A stretch of 44,440 nucleotides of DNA from Ralstonia pickettii (GCF_001699815.1 NZ_MCGB01000010.1:1-44440); one strand, 5' to 3'; positions 6,789-14,024 are shown, counted from the first letter of the stretch. The notes: generated from the letters alone by a model not told the origin. Numbers and translations: made by a program.

Positions 6789-8471
6789 TTACCGGCCCAT
6801 GTCCCGGCCCACGTCCCGCGCGTTCTCCCGCGCAGGCTCTTTGCCCTGCTCGTACACCTGACTCTTTTCGTTGCCGTGCTGGATCGTCACTTTCTCGCCT
6901 ACCCGGACATCCCGATCCAGCCCTTCCTTCTCGTAGCGCACAGCCACCATGTCGGACATCTTCACCAGGGCGTGATGCGATGAGGTGGCCACCACTTCGC
7001 CCTTCACGTCCTGCTTGAGTTCTTGCGCATCCCGCACCACCAAGCCCCGATGACTGGCGGCCATGTCGATCACGCGCCGCGATTCATCCACGGTGACACT
7101 TCCCTCCGGGACGCGGCCCCGATGAAGCTGCTCGGACAGCTCGGCACGCGCATTGAAGTAGCTGGTTTCCCGCTGGTCTTGACTGGTCTGAGGTGTCCAG
7201 CTCTGCTTGATGTCGTGAAGCTGCTTGTAGGCCCCGTCCAGCTCCGGGTGGCGCTCCAGCGCCTCCCGCTTGGTGAGCTGGTCGAATGCCTGGGCGCGCT
7301 GATAGGCCGGGGTCTGCTCGAAATGGGCCAAGTCGTTTCGAGCCGCTTCGAGCTTGGCCGCCAGCTCGTCACGGTCGGCCAGCACCGGCCGCGCGGTGCG
7401 CTCCTGTTCCGGCCGCAAGGCATCAGCGTAGGCCCGCTTCAGGGCCTCGTCGTTGCCCCCGATGTACTTGCCATACTCCCGCACACCCTCCTTCTCGGTG
7501 TACGTGGTCTGCCCCGGCGTCGAGGCCGACTCCCGGCCATTGGGAAGGCGCTCGGTGCGGATCACATAGGGCTGGTCTTCAGCCTTGGCATCCCGGAAGG
7601 CCCTGGCGGCTTCATTGACGTTGCTGTAGTCCTTCGCATCGTTCTTGGCCACGGTGCCCACGGTGTAGGTCACGTTGTCGCGCACACCTTCCCGCTGCTT
7701 GGCCAGCGTATTGATGTCGTCCAGGGCGGACACGTAATCGCGCCGCTCGGCGTGCGTCCAGGCGCGCCCGCGCTCCTGCTCCAACACATCAACCGCTGCT
7801 GCTCGCCGTTTCCACTCTCCGCGCTCTTGGCTGTTCTCGTAGATTTGCCGTTGGTTGGCGTCATAGACGCGCACCGAGTCGGTGAGCTTGTCGCGCTCCA
7901 AGGCGCGCACGGACTCCACCATGCCGTTGTAGGCGTTGTCGTGCTGTTCCTTGTTGACGAACCGCCCGGTGCCGCGCTCGGCCACCTGTTCCTCGAAGCG
8001 CAGCCGTGCGCGGGTCACTGAGGTTTCCGGGTTGACGGCCAACACTCTGGCCTCCACCTCGTAACCCTGTTCCTTCAGGCGAGTGGTCAAGTCCCGGATG
8101 TTCTCCGGGCTGCGCATCGTGCCGTCCACCACCAGATTGCGGCGGTTCTCCACGGCGGCCAGCGTGAGGCGGGTAGCCCATTCGCCGGCCTCTTTCTGCG
8201 TTCGGTCGGCGGCGTGCTGGGGGTCTTCGCGCGAAAGCTGCTTGTAGCGCGGGTTTTCCTCGCGCATCCGGTCGGCGTCGATCACCACAGCGCCACCGTT
8301 GGCGCGCAGCTCGCGGATCGCCTCGGCCGCCAGCGCCGATTTACCCGATCCCGGTTGGCCACCCAACAGGATCGCCTTCGGATTCTCCTGCGCCGTCGTT
8401 CTTGCCAGTGCATCGCGCTCTACGTCTTTGTAGGCGCTCTCCATTGCGTACTTGGAAACCTCCCCAGCCAT
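6789..8471 (-). CDS. Zeta-type toxin with C-terminal KfrB-like module
   Basis: The 560-aa protein begins with a zeta-toxin kinase domain. The Walker A loop is GGQPGSGKS (37-45), and the VVIDADRMREENPRY stretch supplies the catalytic acid and substrate contacts. Such kinases phosphorylate UDP-N-acetylamino sugars (or related nucleotides) and so block wall synthesis. A long helical middle region follows. The last ~190 residues carry a HPELDGAYKQLHD segment and a KfrB-type domain ending VTIQHGNEKSQVYEQGKEP. The same C-terminal module ends the Fic toxin at 9256-10344. The 86-aa protein encoded just upstream is the likely antitoxin. Confidence 0.88.
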   Translation of the reverse strand: MAGEVSKYAMESAYKDVERDALARTTAQENPKAILLGGQPGSGKSALAAEAIRELRANGGAVVIDADRMREENPRYKQLSREDPQHAADRTQKEAGEWATRLTLAAVENRRNLVVDGTMRSPENIRDLTTRLKEQGYEVEARVLAVNPETSVTRARLRFEEQVAERGTGRFVNKEQHDNAYNGMVESVRALERDKLTDSVRVYDANQRQIYENSQERGEWKRRAAAVDVLEQERGRAWTHAERRDYVSALDDINTLAKQREGVRDNVTYTVGTVAKNDAKDYSNVNEAARAFRDAKAEDQPYVIRTERLPNGRESASTPGQTTYTEKEGVREYGKYIGGNDEALKRAYADALRPEQERTARPVLADRDELAAKLEAARNDLAHFEQTPAYQRAQAFDQLTKREALERHPELDGAYKQLHDIKQSWTPQTSQDQRETSYFNARAELSEQLHRGRVPEGSVTVDESRRVIDMAASHRGLVVRDAQELKQDVKGEVVATSSHHALVKMSDMVAVRYEKEGLDRDVRVGEKVTIQHGNEKSQVYEQGKEPARENARDVGRDMGR

Positions 8472-8488
8472 TTGTCTGCCCTCCTGCC

Positions 8489-8749
8489 TTATTGGTAAAG
8501 GTCGCGGGCCTGCTGGCCGTACTGAGTGATGACGCGCTCGATGGCCTCGTCAGCATTCGGATCGAGGTCTTCGCGGATCGTGCGCAGCTCGTCCTTCGCT
8601 TTCTGAGCGGCCGCAATCACGGCCTCGTCAGGGGTAGCTTTTTCGCGCTCGGCGGCAATGGCTTCGGAGTGGTGGGCGATGATGGCCCCCAGGACATCCA
8701 GCGCCACCTCGTAGCGGACGCCGGCACGGCTGAAAAGTTGATTGGTCAT
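8489..8749 (-). CDS. Small helical protein, probable zeta antitoxin
   Basis: The 86-aa product is mostly helical and charged (ALDVLGAIIAHHSEAIAAERE ... QKAKDELRTIREDL), with no signal peptide or DNA-binding motif. It lies 17 nt upstream of the zeta kinase on the same strand, the usual position for an epsilon-type antitoxin. It is not obviously similar to epsilon or PezA, which has a helix-turn-helix. The antitoxin role therefore rests on context, size and composition alone. Confidence 0.6.
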   Translation of the reverse strand: MTNQLFSRAGVRYEVALDVLGAIIAHHSEAIAAEREKATPDEAVIAAAQKAKDELRTIREDLDPNADEAIERVITQYGQQARDLYQ

Positions 8750-8761
8750 GGTCTGGATTCC

Positions 8762-9223
8762 TCACTGATTACCGGATTGGTTCTTGGCTTGGTTTGCATG
8801 GAGCGGCCACAGGGCCGCGTGCAGCAGGCGGTAGGTGATGCGGTCGCGCTTCAGCAGGCGCGCATACACGTCGTTGGCCGTCAGCCCAAGGCTGCGGGTG
8901 GCGTACAACCCCCAAGCCAGATAGACGGCCAGCAGCACGGCAGCAGCCGGGACAAAAGCCAGAAACCACACCCCAGCTATGACAAGCCCCACCACAAGCA
9001 AGCGGCCCCCTACGGTCGCCCACTTGGAGCCGAACATTTCGAGCTGGGCCTTACGGTTCAGGTCGTGCTCGGCATGAGCGCGCTTCCAGACATCGGCCCA
9101 CAGCTCTCCGGGGGAACGGCTGAAGACGGCATCCAGGTAGGCACGAAACTCGCGCATCAACAGGTAGGACGCGGCAAAGCACATCCCCACAAAAACCAGC
9201 AGCTCAAGCGTTTCTCGATTCAT
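8762..9223 (-). CDS. Membrane protein of unknown function
   Basis: The 153-aa protein has an N-terminal hydrophobic segment at about 5-25, a charged cytoplasmic stretch, and two further hydrophobic segments around 70-110. It ends in a basic tail. The family is not recognised. It lies between two toxin-antitoxin pairs in the leftward chain and follows the dispersed palindrome at 9240-9255. An AGGAGAA ribosome site lies just before the ATG. Confidence 0.6.
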   Translation of the reverse strand: MNRETLELLVFVGMCFAASYLLMREFRAYLDAVFSRSPGELWADVWKRAHAEHDLNRKAQLEMFGSKWATVGGRLLVVGLVIAGVWFLAFVPAAAVLLAVYLAWGLYATRSLGLTANDVYARLLKRDRITYRLLHAALWPLHANQAKNQSGNQ

Positions 9224-9239
9224 GTTCTTCTCCTTTGGT

Positions 9240-9255
9240 CTTTCGCGCGCGAAAG
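9240..9255. repeat. Dispersed palindrome, site 3
   Basis: A perfect 16-bp palindrome, C-TTTCGCGCGCGAAA-G, in the short gap between the fic stop codon (which it directly abuts) and the start of the next leftward gene. Confidence 0.9.
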
Positions 9256-10344
9256 TCAGCGCGGCGTCGGCACGCGCTCGCGCTCCATCTGCATGTCCTT
9301 GCCGCCACGATCCCGCGCCGGCTCCTTGCCCTGCTCATAGACTTGGCTGCGCGCCTTGTCGTACTGGATCGTCACGCGGTCGCCCACGGCAAGGTCACGA
9401 TCCAGATTGGCGCGTTCGTAGCGCACGGCGATCATGTCGCCCACTTGGAGCATCGCGTGGTGCGACGAAACCGCCACCACTTCGCCCTTGAATTGCCCGC
9501 CAAGCCGTTCGGCATCCCGCACCATCAGGCCGCGATAGGCTGCGGCGTGGTCGATGACTCGCTTGGACTCGTCCAGCGTCACGCCATCGCCCACCAGCCG
9601 GCCGCTGTGCAGCTCTTTGGAAATTTCTGCCCGCAGGTAAGCGGCGTCCTGCCCGGCCCGGTGGGCGTCGTGCAGCATCTTGTAGGCACCATCCAGCTCG
9701 GGATGCTTGGCCAGAGCTTCGCGCGTGGCCAGCTTGTCGAAGGCCACCGCCCGCTCCACGGTCGTGATTTCGTAGAAAACCTCGCGCGCCGGCTCCAAGT
9801 TGCCGCGCGCGGATTCCTTGGCGGCCTCGTTCCACGTCTGCTTATCGACCTTGGAGTAATCGAGCTGGTAGCCCGCATCCTTGGCGAGTTGCCCGATGAA
9901 TTCGCGCGTCGTGCGGCCGTTCCCTTCGCGGAAGGGGTGCATTTCGTTCACGCCGGCATAGACCTCGGCCATCTTCCCGCTGAACTGCTCCTTGTCCATC
10001 CCGCGCAGATAGTTGGCTTCCTTGATCGCGGATTGGATTTCCTGCGCCTTCTGCGGGATGTCTTCCTTGAAGGTGAACAGGGTTCGGTCGCCCGCAGGCC
10101 CCTTTGCAATATCCACCTTGCGCACTTCGCCGGCCCACTCGTAGACATCCCGAAAAACCTGCTTGTGGATCGCCTGAAGGTGGGCCAAGTCGTATTCGCC
10201 CCGTACCGGGTTTTCGCGCAGCTCCTGGATGCGAACGGCCGTTGCGCCGCGCTCGAAGCGTTGAAGCGCCGCGAGGTCGCGGATGTCGGCCTTGTTCTTG
10301 AGAACGTGCGTGCCGGGGTAGGTGTAGTCCTCTTGCTCGCTCAT
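9256..10344 (-). CDS. Fic-domain adenylyltransferase toxin with KfrB-like module
   Basis: The 362-aa protein has a Fic fold with the complete catalytic motif HPFREGNGRTTR at residues 136-147 (catalytic His136). Fic enzymes transfer AMP from ATP to target proteins, often topoisomerases in toxin versions. The last ~150 residues repeat the C-terminal module of the zeta toxin: HPELDGAYKMLHD, a KGEVVAVSSHHAML segment and VTIQYDKARSQVYEQGKEP. No inhibitory helix is seen in the protein itself. It is supplied by the overlapping upstream gene, so this is a class I Fic toxin. Confidence 0.92.
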   Translation of the reverse strand: MSEQEDYTYPGTHVLKNKADIRDLAALQRFERGATAVRIQELRENPVRGEYDLAHLQAIHKQVFRDVYEWAGEVRKVDIAKGPAGDRTLFTFKEDIPQKAQEIQSAIKEANYLRGMDKEQFSGKMAEVYAGVNEMHPFREGNGRTTREFIGQLAKDAGYQLDYSKVDKQTWNEAAKESARGNLEPAREVFYEITTVERAVAFDKLATREALAKHPELDGAYKMLHDAHRAGQDAAYLRAEISKELHSGRLVGDGVTLDESKRVIDHAAAYRGLMVRDAERLGGQFKGEVVAVSSHHAMLQVGDMIAVRYERANLDRDLAVGDRVTIQYDKARSQVYEQGKEPARDRGGKDMQMERERVPTPR

Positions 10345-10568
10345 TGGCTGGCCCCGCGTGCGCGCTCCAGGTACTTGGCTACCGCCTCGTCAGGGGTCAG
10401 GGTGCCGGCGATGACGGCCTCCTGAATGGCGAGGTCGGCGGCGTCCACCGGCATCCCCTCCAGGGACAGGGAAGCATTGGCTTGAACAAACTGCGCACGG
10501 CGCACGTCGGCCGGATGGGGCGCAGCCACGGGGCCGGTATCGAGTTCATAAGGGTTCTTGTCTTCCAT
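10341..10568 (-). CDS. VbhA-like antitoxin of the Fic toxin
   Basis: The 75-aa protein contains the Fic-inhibitory signature (S/T)xxxE(G/N) as SLSLEG at residues 33-38, within an ANASLSLEGM helix. A second conserved stretch follows (TLTPDEAVAKYLERA), as in VbhA/FicA antitoxins. The glutamate is expected to block productive ATP binding in the Fic active site. Its TGA overlaps the fic ATG (ATGA), the standard arrangement for this pair. Confidence 0.85.
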   Translation of the reverse strand: MEDKNPYELDTGPVAAPHPADVRRAQFVQANASLSLEGMPVDAADLAIQEAVIAGTLTPDEAVAKYLERARGASQ

Positions 10569-10580
10569 GTTCGCCTCCAG

Positions 10581-10826
10581 TCAGCCCAAGCCGGGCACAG
10601 CAATGCCAAACACCCGCACGGCAACAAACACCACTGCCGCCAGCCCCGCCACGATCAGCACGCCGCGCAGCACGCGCGCGAGCAACAAGCCAACGACAAT
10701 GCCGATTAACAGCGGGGTAGGGGTTTCAGCGAAGATGCGTTGCAGTGCGGCCCAGGCCCCGCCCACGTAGGGAGAAACCATTTGCCATATCTGCGTCAGC
10801 AGCGCATCCATCGGTAAGTTGTCCAT
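10581..10826 (-). CDS. Small membrane protein, first gene of accessory operon
   Basis: The 81-aa protein has an amphipathic N-terminal half and two closely spaced hydrophobic segments (IGIVVGLLLARVL and GVLIVAGLAAVVFVAV). The family is not recognised. It is the first gene downstream of the palindromic operator block at 10863-10883 and lies 12 nt before the Fic antitoxin gene. Being promoter-proximal, it may be a holin-like, leader or entry-exclusion type protein, but nothing in the sequence decides this. Confidence 0.6.
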   Translation of the reverse strand: MDNLPMDALLTQIWQMVSPYVGGAWAALQRIFAETPTPLLIGIVVGLLLARVLRGVLIVAGLAAVVFVAVRVFGIAVPGLG

Positions 10827-10862
10827 GCGGGTGTCCAGTGCCAGTATTCAGATGCCGTTTGT

Positions 10863-10909
10863 TTGCTTTCACGGTGAAAGCAAGTTTATCAAAAAAATCC
10901 TACTGGCAC
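10863..10909 (-). promoter_or_regulatory. Operator/promoter block of accessory operon
   Basis: TTGCTTTCAC-g-GTGAAAGCAA (10863-10883) is a perfect inverted repeat with 10-bp arms. It is preceded, reading leftward, by a TAGGATTTTTTTGATAAAC stretch. The same arrangement recurs upstream of the transfer operon at 34317-34362: palindrome, then a T-run with a GATAAA/GTTATC box, then TAGG. The block is about 40 nt upstream of the first gene of the leftward accessory chain. I read it as a promoter with an overlapping repressor site. The exact -35 and -10 boxes are not certain. Confidence 0.7.
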
Positions 10910-10951
10910 TAGGCGTTTAGCGCGATAACGTCAATAGGAAGGGGAGGGCGA

Positions 10952-11320
10952 TCACGCCACCAAGCTCTCGCGCACCGGCCGCAGCGCGGCGGATGTCTGG
11001 CTGATGATCTGGTGGATTTCGCCCAGGTAGCTATCCACCCGGTTCTTCATGCTGGCCCAGGTATGTTTGGTCTGAACCAACGCATCGAGCGTTTCAGCGT
11101 CGAACCGCCCCGCCTGGATGCAGTTGTGGATGGTCAGCAGGCGAATCTCCATGTTGCGCAGCGCATACTCGCAACGATTGATTTGCTGGCCGTCGATGGG
11201 GGTATGGCAGTAGCGGACGTTCTCCACGTCGCGCACGAAGCCCTCGAAGTCCTTTTGATGGTCGCTGAGAAGGCCGACAAAGGTTTCCATCAGGCGCAGT
11301 TCGCGGTCAGGGGTAGTCAT
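10952..11320 (-). CDS. Hypothetical protein
   Basis: The frame opens at 11467, but the ATG at 11320, preceded by GGAG at a good distance, gives a clean 121-aa protein. It is soluble, acidic and mainly helical (ETFVGLLSDHQKDFEGF ... NRVDSYLGEIHQIIS) and has no recognised domain. It lies about 20 nt downstream of the Cas4-like core gene and ends the unit that begins with the KorA-like repressor or the M48 protease. Confidence 0.55.
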   Translation of the reverse strand: MTTPDRELRLMETFVGLLSDHQKDFEGFVRDVENVRYCHTPIDGQQINRCEYALRNMEIRLLTIHNCIQAGRFDAETLDALVQTKHTWASMKNRVDSYLGEIHQIISQTSAALRPVRESLVA

Positions 11321-11343
11321 TGGTGGAATCTCCATGTTGTTGG

Positions 11344-11868
11344 TTAAGGGTTGAGAGAAAAGCATTCGGAACGATGGCCGCATGTGTCGCATTTGCGGCC
11401 CCGGCTTTTGCGCGCCTTGGCCCTGCGCTCGGTGAGGTCGATGTACCGGGCCACCAACTGCTCGCAATAGGCGTCGTCGCGCAGCTCCACGCGCATGGCT
11501 CGGCGCTCACGGGTTTTTCGGTTGTTGATGGCCACGAAGCCAAAGGGCGCTGTTTCGAGTCCGTTCAGGCGAAGCAGCCACGCTTGCAAAGAGAGCTGTG
11601 CAATGTCCGTCTCATAGACGCGGTGGGCATCGCGGTTCTTGTTTTCGAGGGGAACATGCAGCCCATCAGGAAGCCGATACACCTGATCGGGCCGGCCCAC
11701 GACGGGGAACGGTGCATTGATGAACAGGTTGCGCTCCACTTGAGCCACCTTGCCGGCCGCAAGCTCGGGAGGGAGCCAGTTCTGAGTGAACCCTCGCCAG
11801 ACCATGAATGTCCAGCCGGCCAGCACCAGGGCCAGGGCGAATAGGATGTAGCTGGCCAAGTTGCTCAT
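11344..11868 (-). CDS. Cas4-like PD-(D/E)XK nuclease core, membrane-anchored
   Basis: From the ATG at 11868 (ATGA overlap with the upstream gene) the protein has 174 residues. A single membrane segment spans about 6-24. The nuclease core follows: GRPD (Asp61), VPLENK (Glu75-x-Lys77) and a QLSLQAWLL helix (Gln91, Gln95) are the catalytic motifs of the Cas4/Dna2/AddB group. The C-terminus ends with three cysteines (Cys160, Cys163, Cys169 in KCDTCGHRSECF), the usual C-terminal part of their 4Fe-4S site. The N-terminal cysteine and motif-I histidine normally found in the same chain are absent here and appear in the overlapping upstream gene. Confidence 0.75.
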   Translation of the reverse strand: MSNLASYILFALALVLAGWTFMVWRGFTQNWLPPELAAGKVAQVERNLFINAPFPVVGRPDQVYRLPDGLHVPLENKNRDAHRVYETDIAQLSLQAWLLRLNGLETAPFGFVAINNRKTRERRAMRVELRDDAYCEQLVARYIDLTERRAKARKSRGRKCDTCGHRSECFSLNP

Positions 11869-12284
11869 CGCGGCATCCCCAGCAAGCGAAGCAGGGCGTT
11901 CAGCCCAGCGCGCACAGCCGTGGCCGCGCACCGGCTCCTGCACAGCAGAGGCACCAAGCCAGGTGAGACGACGTAGTAGGCTCGGACGAACAAGCGCCCT
12001 ACCATTGCCGGCATCAGCACCCGGTCACGCCAAGCGCGGAGGAAATTTGTCTCGGCGGCGTCAGGCCCGTAGATCGCGGTGGCAATGAAACAGCGCCGGT
12101 CAATCGCCGCGCGCGTCTGCCCTTCGACCTGAAACCGTAGGTGCTCGAAGGTGCCGGCAGCGGCCTTCGCCCGAACCTCCAGCGGCCGGGCATCCCCGCG
12201 CTCACGGTCGAAAACCACCTTTTGCTCGCAGTAAACCGTGCCTACGATGTCGGTGATGGTGTGGTACTTTTTCGCCCGCCTCAT
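11865..12284 (-). CDS. Cas4-like N-terminal fragment with CFI-box domain
   Basis: The frame is open far upstream, but the ATG at 12284 overlaps the previous stop (TGATG) and gives 139 residues. Residues 8-50 (TITDIVGTVYCEQKVVFDRE ... GTFEHLRF) look like the N-terminus of a Cas4/AddB-type nuclease: Cys19 for the iron-sulphur site and His48 in the GxxxH motif I. At residues 65-73 the chain switches to CFIATAIYG, the CFI-box, followed by its usual LRAWRDRVL and YYVVSPGL pieces. The catalytic core is encoded by the next, overlapping gene, so the two products may form one nuclease. Confidence 0.68.
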   Translation of the reverse strand: MRRAKKYHTITDIVGTVYCEQKVVFDRERGDARPLEVRAKAAAGTFEHLRFQVEGQTRAAIDRRCFIATAIYGPDAAETNFLRAWRDRVLMPAMVGRLFVRAYYVVSPGLVPLLCRSRCAATAVRAGLNALLRLLGMPR

Positions 12285-12544
12285 CACCCCTCCTGCTTTC
12301 GCGCGCGAAAGCCGGGCTTGGCCAGCATCCAGCGATAAATGCCCAGCAGGCTTGTGGCAGTGAAAGCCACCTGCATGAAGATAAGGCCCGGCGCGTCGGT
12401 CATGACGCCGAAGCCGATCCAGCAGACATTCGAGGCTAGGAAAGACACGAACCCCCAGCCCGACAAACGGTTGTTGAGGGCCAGCAGCAAGGCCCCCAGC
12501 ACCCCAAACGCGCAGCCGATCCATTGCAGGTAGAAGGCATCCAT
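12284..12544 (-). CDS. Small membrane protein
   Basis: The ATG at 12544 is preceded by GAGGTGAG at a normal distance; a GTG at 12550 is too close to that site. The 86-aa protein has three hydrophobic segments (CAFGVLGALLLAL, FVSFLASNVCWIGFGVM, MQVAFTATSLLGIY), resembling small four-helix transporter-like proteins. The family is not recognised. Its last codons read GFRARKQEG because the dispersed palindrome at 12295-12312 forms the 3' end of the gene. The stop overlaps the next ATG (TGATG). Confidence 0.6.
   Translation of the reverse strand: MDAFYLQWIGCAFGVLGALLLALNNRLSGWGFVSFLASNVCWIGFGVMTDAPGLIFMQVAFTATSLLGIYRWMLAKPGFRARKQEG
12295..12312. repeat. Dispersed palindrome, site 4
   Basis: A perfect 18-bp palindrome, GC-TTTCGCGCGCGAAA-GC, at the 3' end of the small membrane protein gene. 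It is read there as FRARK, a different frame from the FARES copies. Confidence 0.9.
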
Positions 12545-12555
12545 GCGCACTCACC

Positions 12556-13281
12556 TCACAGAAGGGCCTTTCGCCCGGTTTCCACGGCCCGCATCCGCAT
12601 GGCCAAGGTTGGGTAAGCATTGGCGAACGAGAACCAGCGAACCCAGGATTTCGAGGGGTACAACACGGCCAGCTCGCGCAGCGCCGTCAACATCGCTTCG
12701 CGCCCTACGGACTGCGCAGCGCCGGCATCCGCCCGGTACTCGCAATACCGGCGAATCCCCAGGAACAGGAGGAAGGCGGCAAAGAAAAAGTTGTTGTTGT
12801 CCAGGAGGTGGCTGCTCACAGCAAAGCAGCAGGCATAGGTGAACGTGGCGAAGATATGGCGCTCATGAACATGTGCGTTTTCATGGGCGATCACGCCCCG
12901 CATACCCTCGTCGCTCATGCTGGCCAGCAGGCCGGTTGTCACGTAGATGCGCGAATGACTCGGCAGCAGCCCCACGGTGTTGGCTTCCTTGTCGGCATGG
13001 TCATACAGGAAGACGGGGCGACTATCAGGGACGGTTGCCACTATCCTTGCCAAACGCTCTTGAAGCACAGCATCCCGCGACGGTCGCGGAGCAAGGAAGC
13101 GCGCCGATAATGGCGCGCTGGCATAAAAGCCGAACAGGAATATCAGGCTACCGAGAGCCTGAGTCATTGGCTTGGCGGCCGGATTCGTGGATAACCTGCC
13201 AGTTACCCACAAAATGCCGCCAGCAACCTCCATGATGAAGACGATCAGAATGATCCGTCTGAACCAGTGAGACGGGATCAT
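12556..13281 (-). CDS. M48-family membrane metalloprotease
   Basis: The 241-aa protein carries the zinc motif HENAH (His133, Glu134, His137) in GVIAHENAHVHERH. Downstream CEYRADAGA supplies the third ligand Glu181, as in HtpX-like M48 peptidases. Hydrophobic segments lie at about 8-28, 42-58 and 145-176. The active site is expected on the cytoplasmic face, where such enzymes degrade misfolded membrane proteins. It is shorter than HtpX (about 290 residues). It may share a transcript with the KorA-like gene 75 nt upstream. Confidence 0.88.
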   Translation of the reverse strand: MIPSHWFRRIILIVFIMEVAGGILWVTGRLSTNPAAKPMTQALGSLIFLFGFYASAPLSARFLAPRPSRDAVLQERLARIVATVPDSRPVFLYDHADKEANTVGLLPSHSRIYVTTGLLASMSDEGMRGVIAHENAHVHERHIFATFTYACCFAVSSHLLDNNNFFFAAFLLFLGIRRYCEYRADAGAAQSVGREAMLTALRELAVLYPSKSWVRWFSFANAYPTLAMRMRAVETGRKALL

Positions 13282-13356
13282 TGCAAATTGCAGTCGTCAC
13301 AGATTAAGGCTGTGGGGATCGAGCGATACGGCGTTTGATCGGTGCCAGCGCGCCAG

Positions 13357-13686
13357 TCATTTCTCATGCTGAGAGGCTGTTGCGAAGCACATCCGCCCAA
13401 GGTGGCCGTGGTAATGAGAATCAGGAGTAGTTTTTTCATCGGTTGCCCTTTCAGGGGAAAGTTGGTTGTTGATTTCTTCCAGCAGCTCCCGGCACACTGA
13501 ATGCACCCGCTGACGCGAGACGCCGACGTGGCGCGCGACGGTTGCCTGCCGGTAGCCTTTGAGGAACACTTCTTCAGCGATGCGGTAAGATTCGGACGAA
13601 AGACCCAGCCGCCGCGCTGCTTTCACGAAGACAGCACGCGACACATGGCCACACGCTGCGGAAACAGTCTTGAATATCTGGCTCAT
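13357..13686 (-). CDS. TrfB/KorA-like transcriptional repressor
   Basis: The 109-aa protein (ATG at 13686) has a helix-turn-helix at residues 47-67 (QATVARHVGVSRQRVHSVC). It is preceded by LSSESYRIAEEVFLKGY, which resembles the KorA/TrfB repressors of IncP-type plasmids; the C-terminal region differs. It is transcribed divergently from the gene at 13770, with an inverted repeat TTGTC-AATA-GACAA (13718-13731) between them that is a plausible self-control operator. A TTG start at 13740 would add 18 residues but runs through that operator. It could also be the reader of the operators at 10863 and 34317. Confidence 0.75.
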   Translation of the reverse strand: MSQIFKTVSAACGHVSRAVFVKAARRLGLSSESYRIAEEVFLKGYRQATVARHVGVSRQRVHSVCRELLEEINNQLSPERATDEKTTPDSHYHGHLGRMCFATASQHEK

Positions 13687-13695
13687 CCCCTTGCA

Positions 13696-13747
13696 CCGTA
13701 AGGGTTTTGAGCGTATTTTGTCAATAGACAAGATGCGCAAATTCTAT
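13696..13747. promoter_or_regulatory. Divergent promoter region with inverted repeat
   Basis: Rightward, TTGTCA (13718-13723) and TTCTAT (13742-13747), 18 nt apart, form a promoter for the genes at 13770 and 14024. Leftward, a perfect TTGACA (complement of 13719-13724) is followed after about 17 nt by a poor -10 near 13696-13701, only about 10 nt before the ATG at 13686. The repressor transcript could therefore have almost no leader. The inverted repeat TTGTC-N4-GACAA overlaps both -35 boxes, which suits a repressor acting on both directions. Confidence 0.6.
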
Positions 13748-13769
13748 CCAAATTGGAAGGAGAGTTGTA

Positions 13770-14024
13770 ATGAAAAAGATGCTTTACGTTGCTTTCATCG
13801 TGGCAGCACTTGCCGGCATGACGAACGCCAGCGCCCAAGCGGCCGCCGCGAAGCGTGGCGGTGTCTGCATCGGCCCCTTCCGTGGTGGCGACTCGGTGTT
13901 GCAGTGCGAACACATCGGCAAGGTGACGATCAAGCAGATTTACGAAAAGGGCTTCCGTGTCGTGCATATGCAAGATGACAAAAACACGGCCACCTACGTG
14001 ATGCTGGTTATTGAGGAACAATAA
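13770..14024 (+). CDS. Small secreted protein
   Basis: The 84-aa product has a clear signal peptide (MKKMLYVAFIVAALAGMTNASAQ), leaving about 60 residues with two cysteines (GVCIGPFRGGDSVLQCEHIG), possibly a disulphide. An AAGGAG site precedes the ATG. It is the first gene of a two-gene rightward unit and its TAA overlaps the next ATG (TAATG). The family is not recognised. Confidence 0.7.
   Translation: MKKMLYVAFIVAALAGMTNASAQAAAAKRGGVCIGPFRGGDSVLQCEHIGKVTIKQIYEKGFRVVHMQDDKNTATYVMLVIEEQ

Noticed and set aside
8225-8237. CTTCGCGCGAAAG in the zeta gene as a further palindrome copy
   Set aside because: It lacks two central bases and one T of the family consensus, so the arms do not fit TTTCGCNNGCGAAA.
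11344-12284. A CRISPR-Cas remnant because of the Cas4-like protein
   Set aside because: No repeat-spacer array and no cas1, cas2 or effector gene is visible. Cas4-like nucleases also occur outside CRISPR loci.
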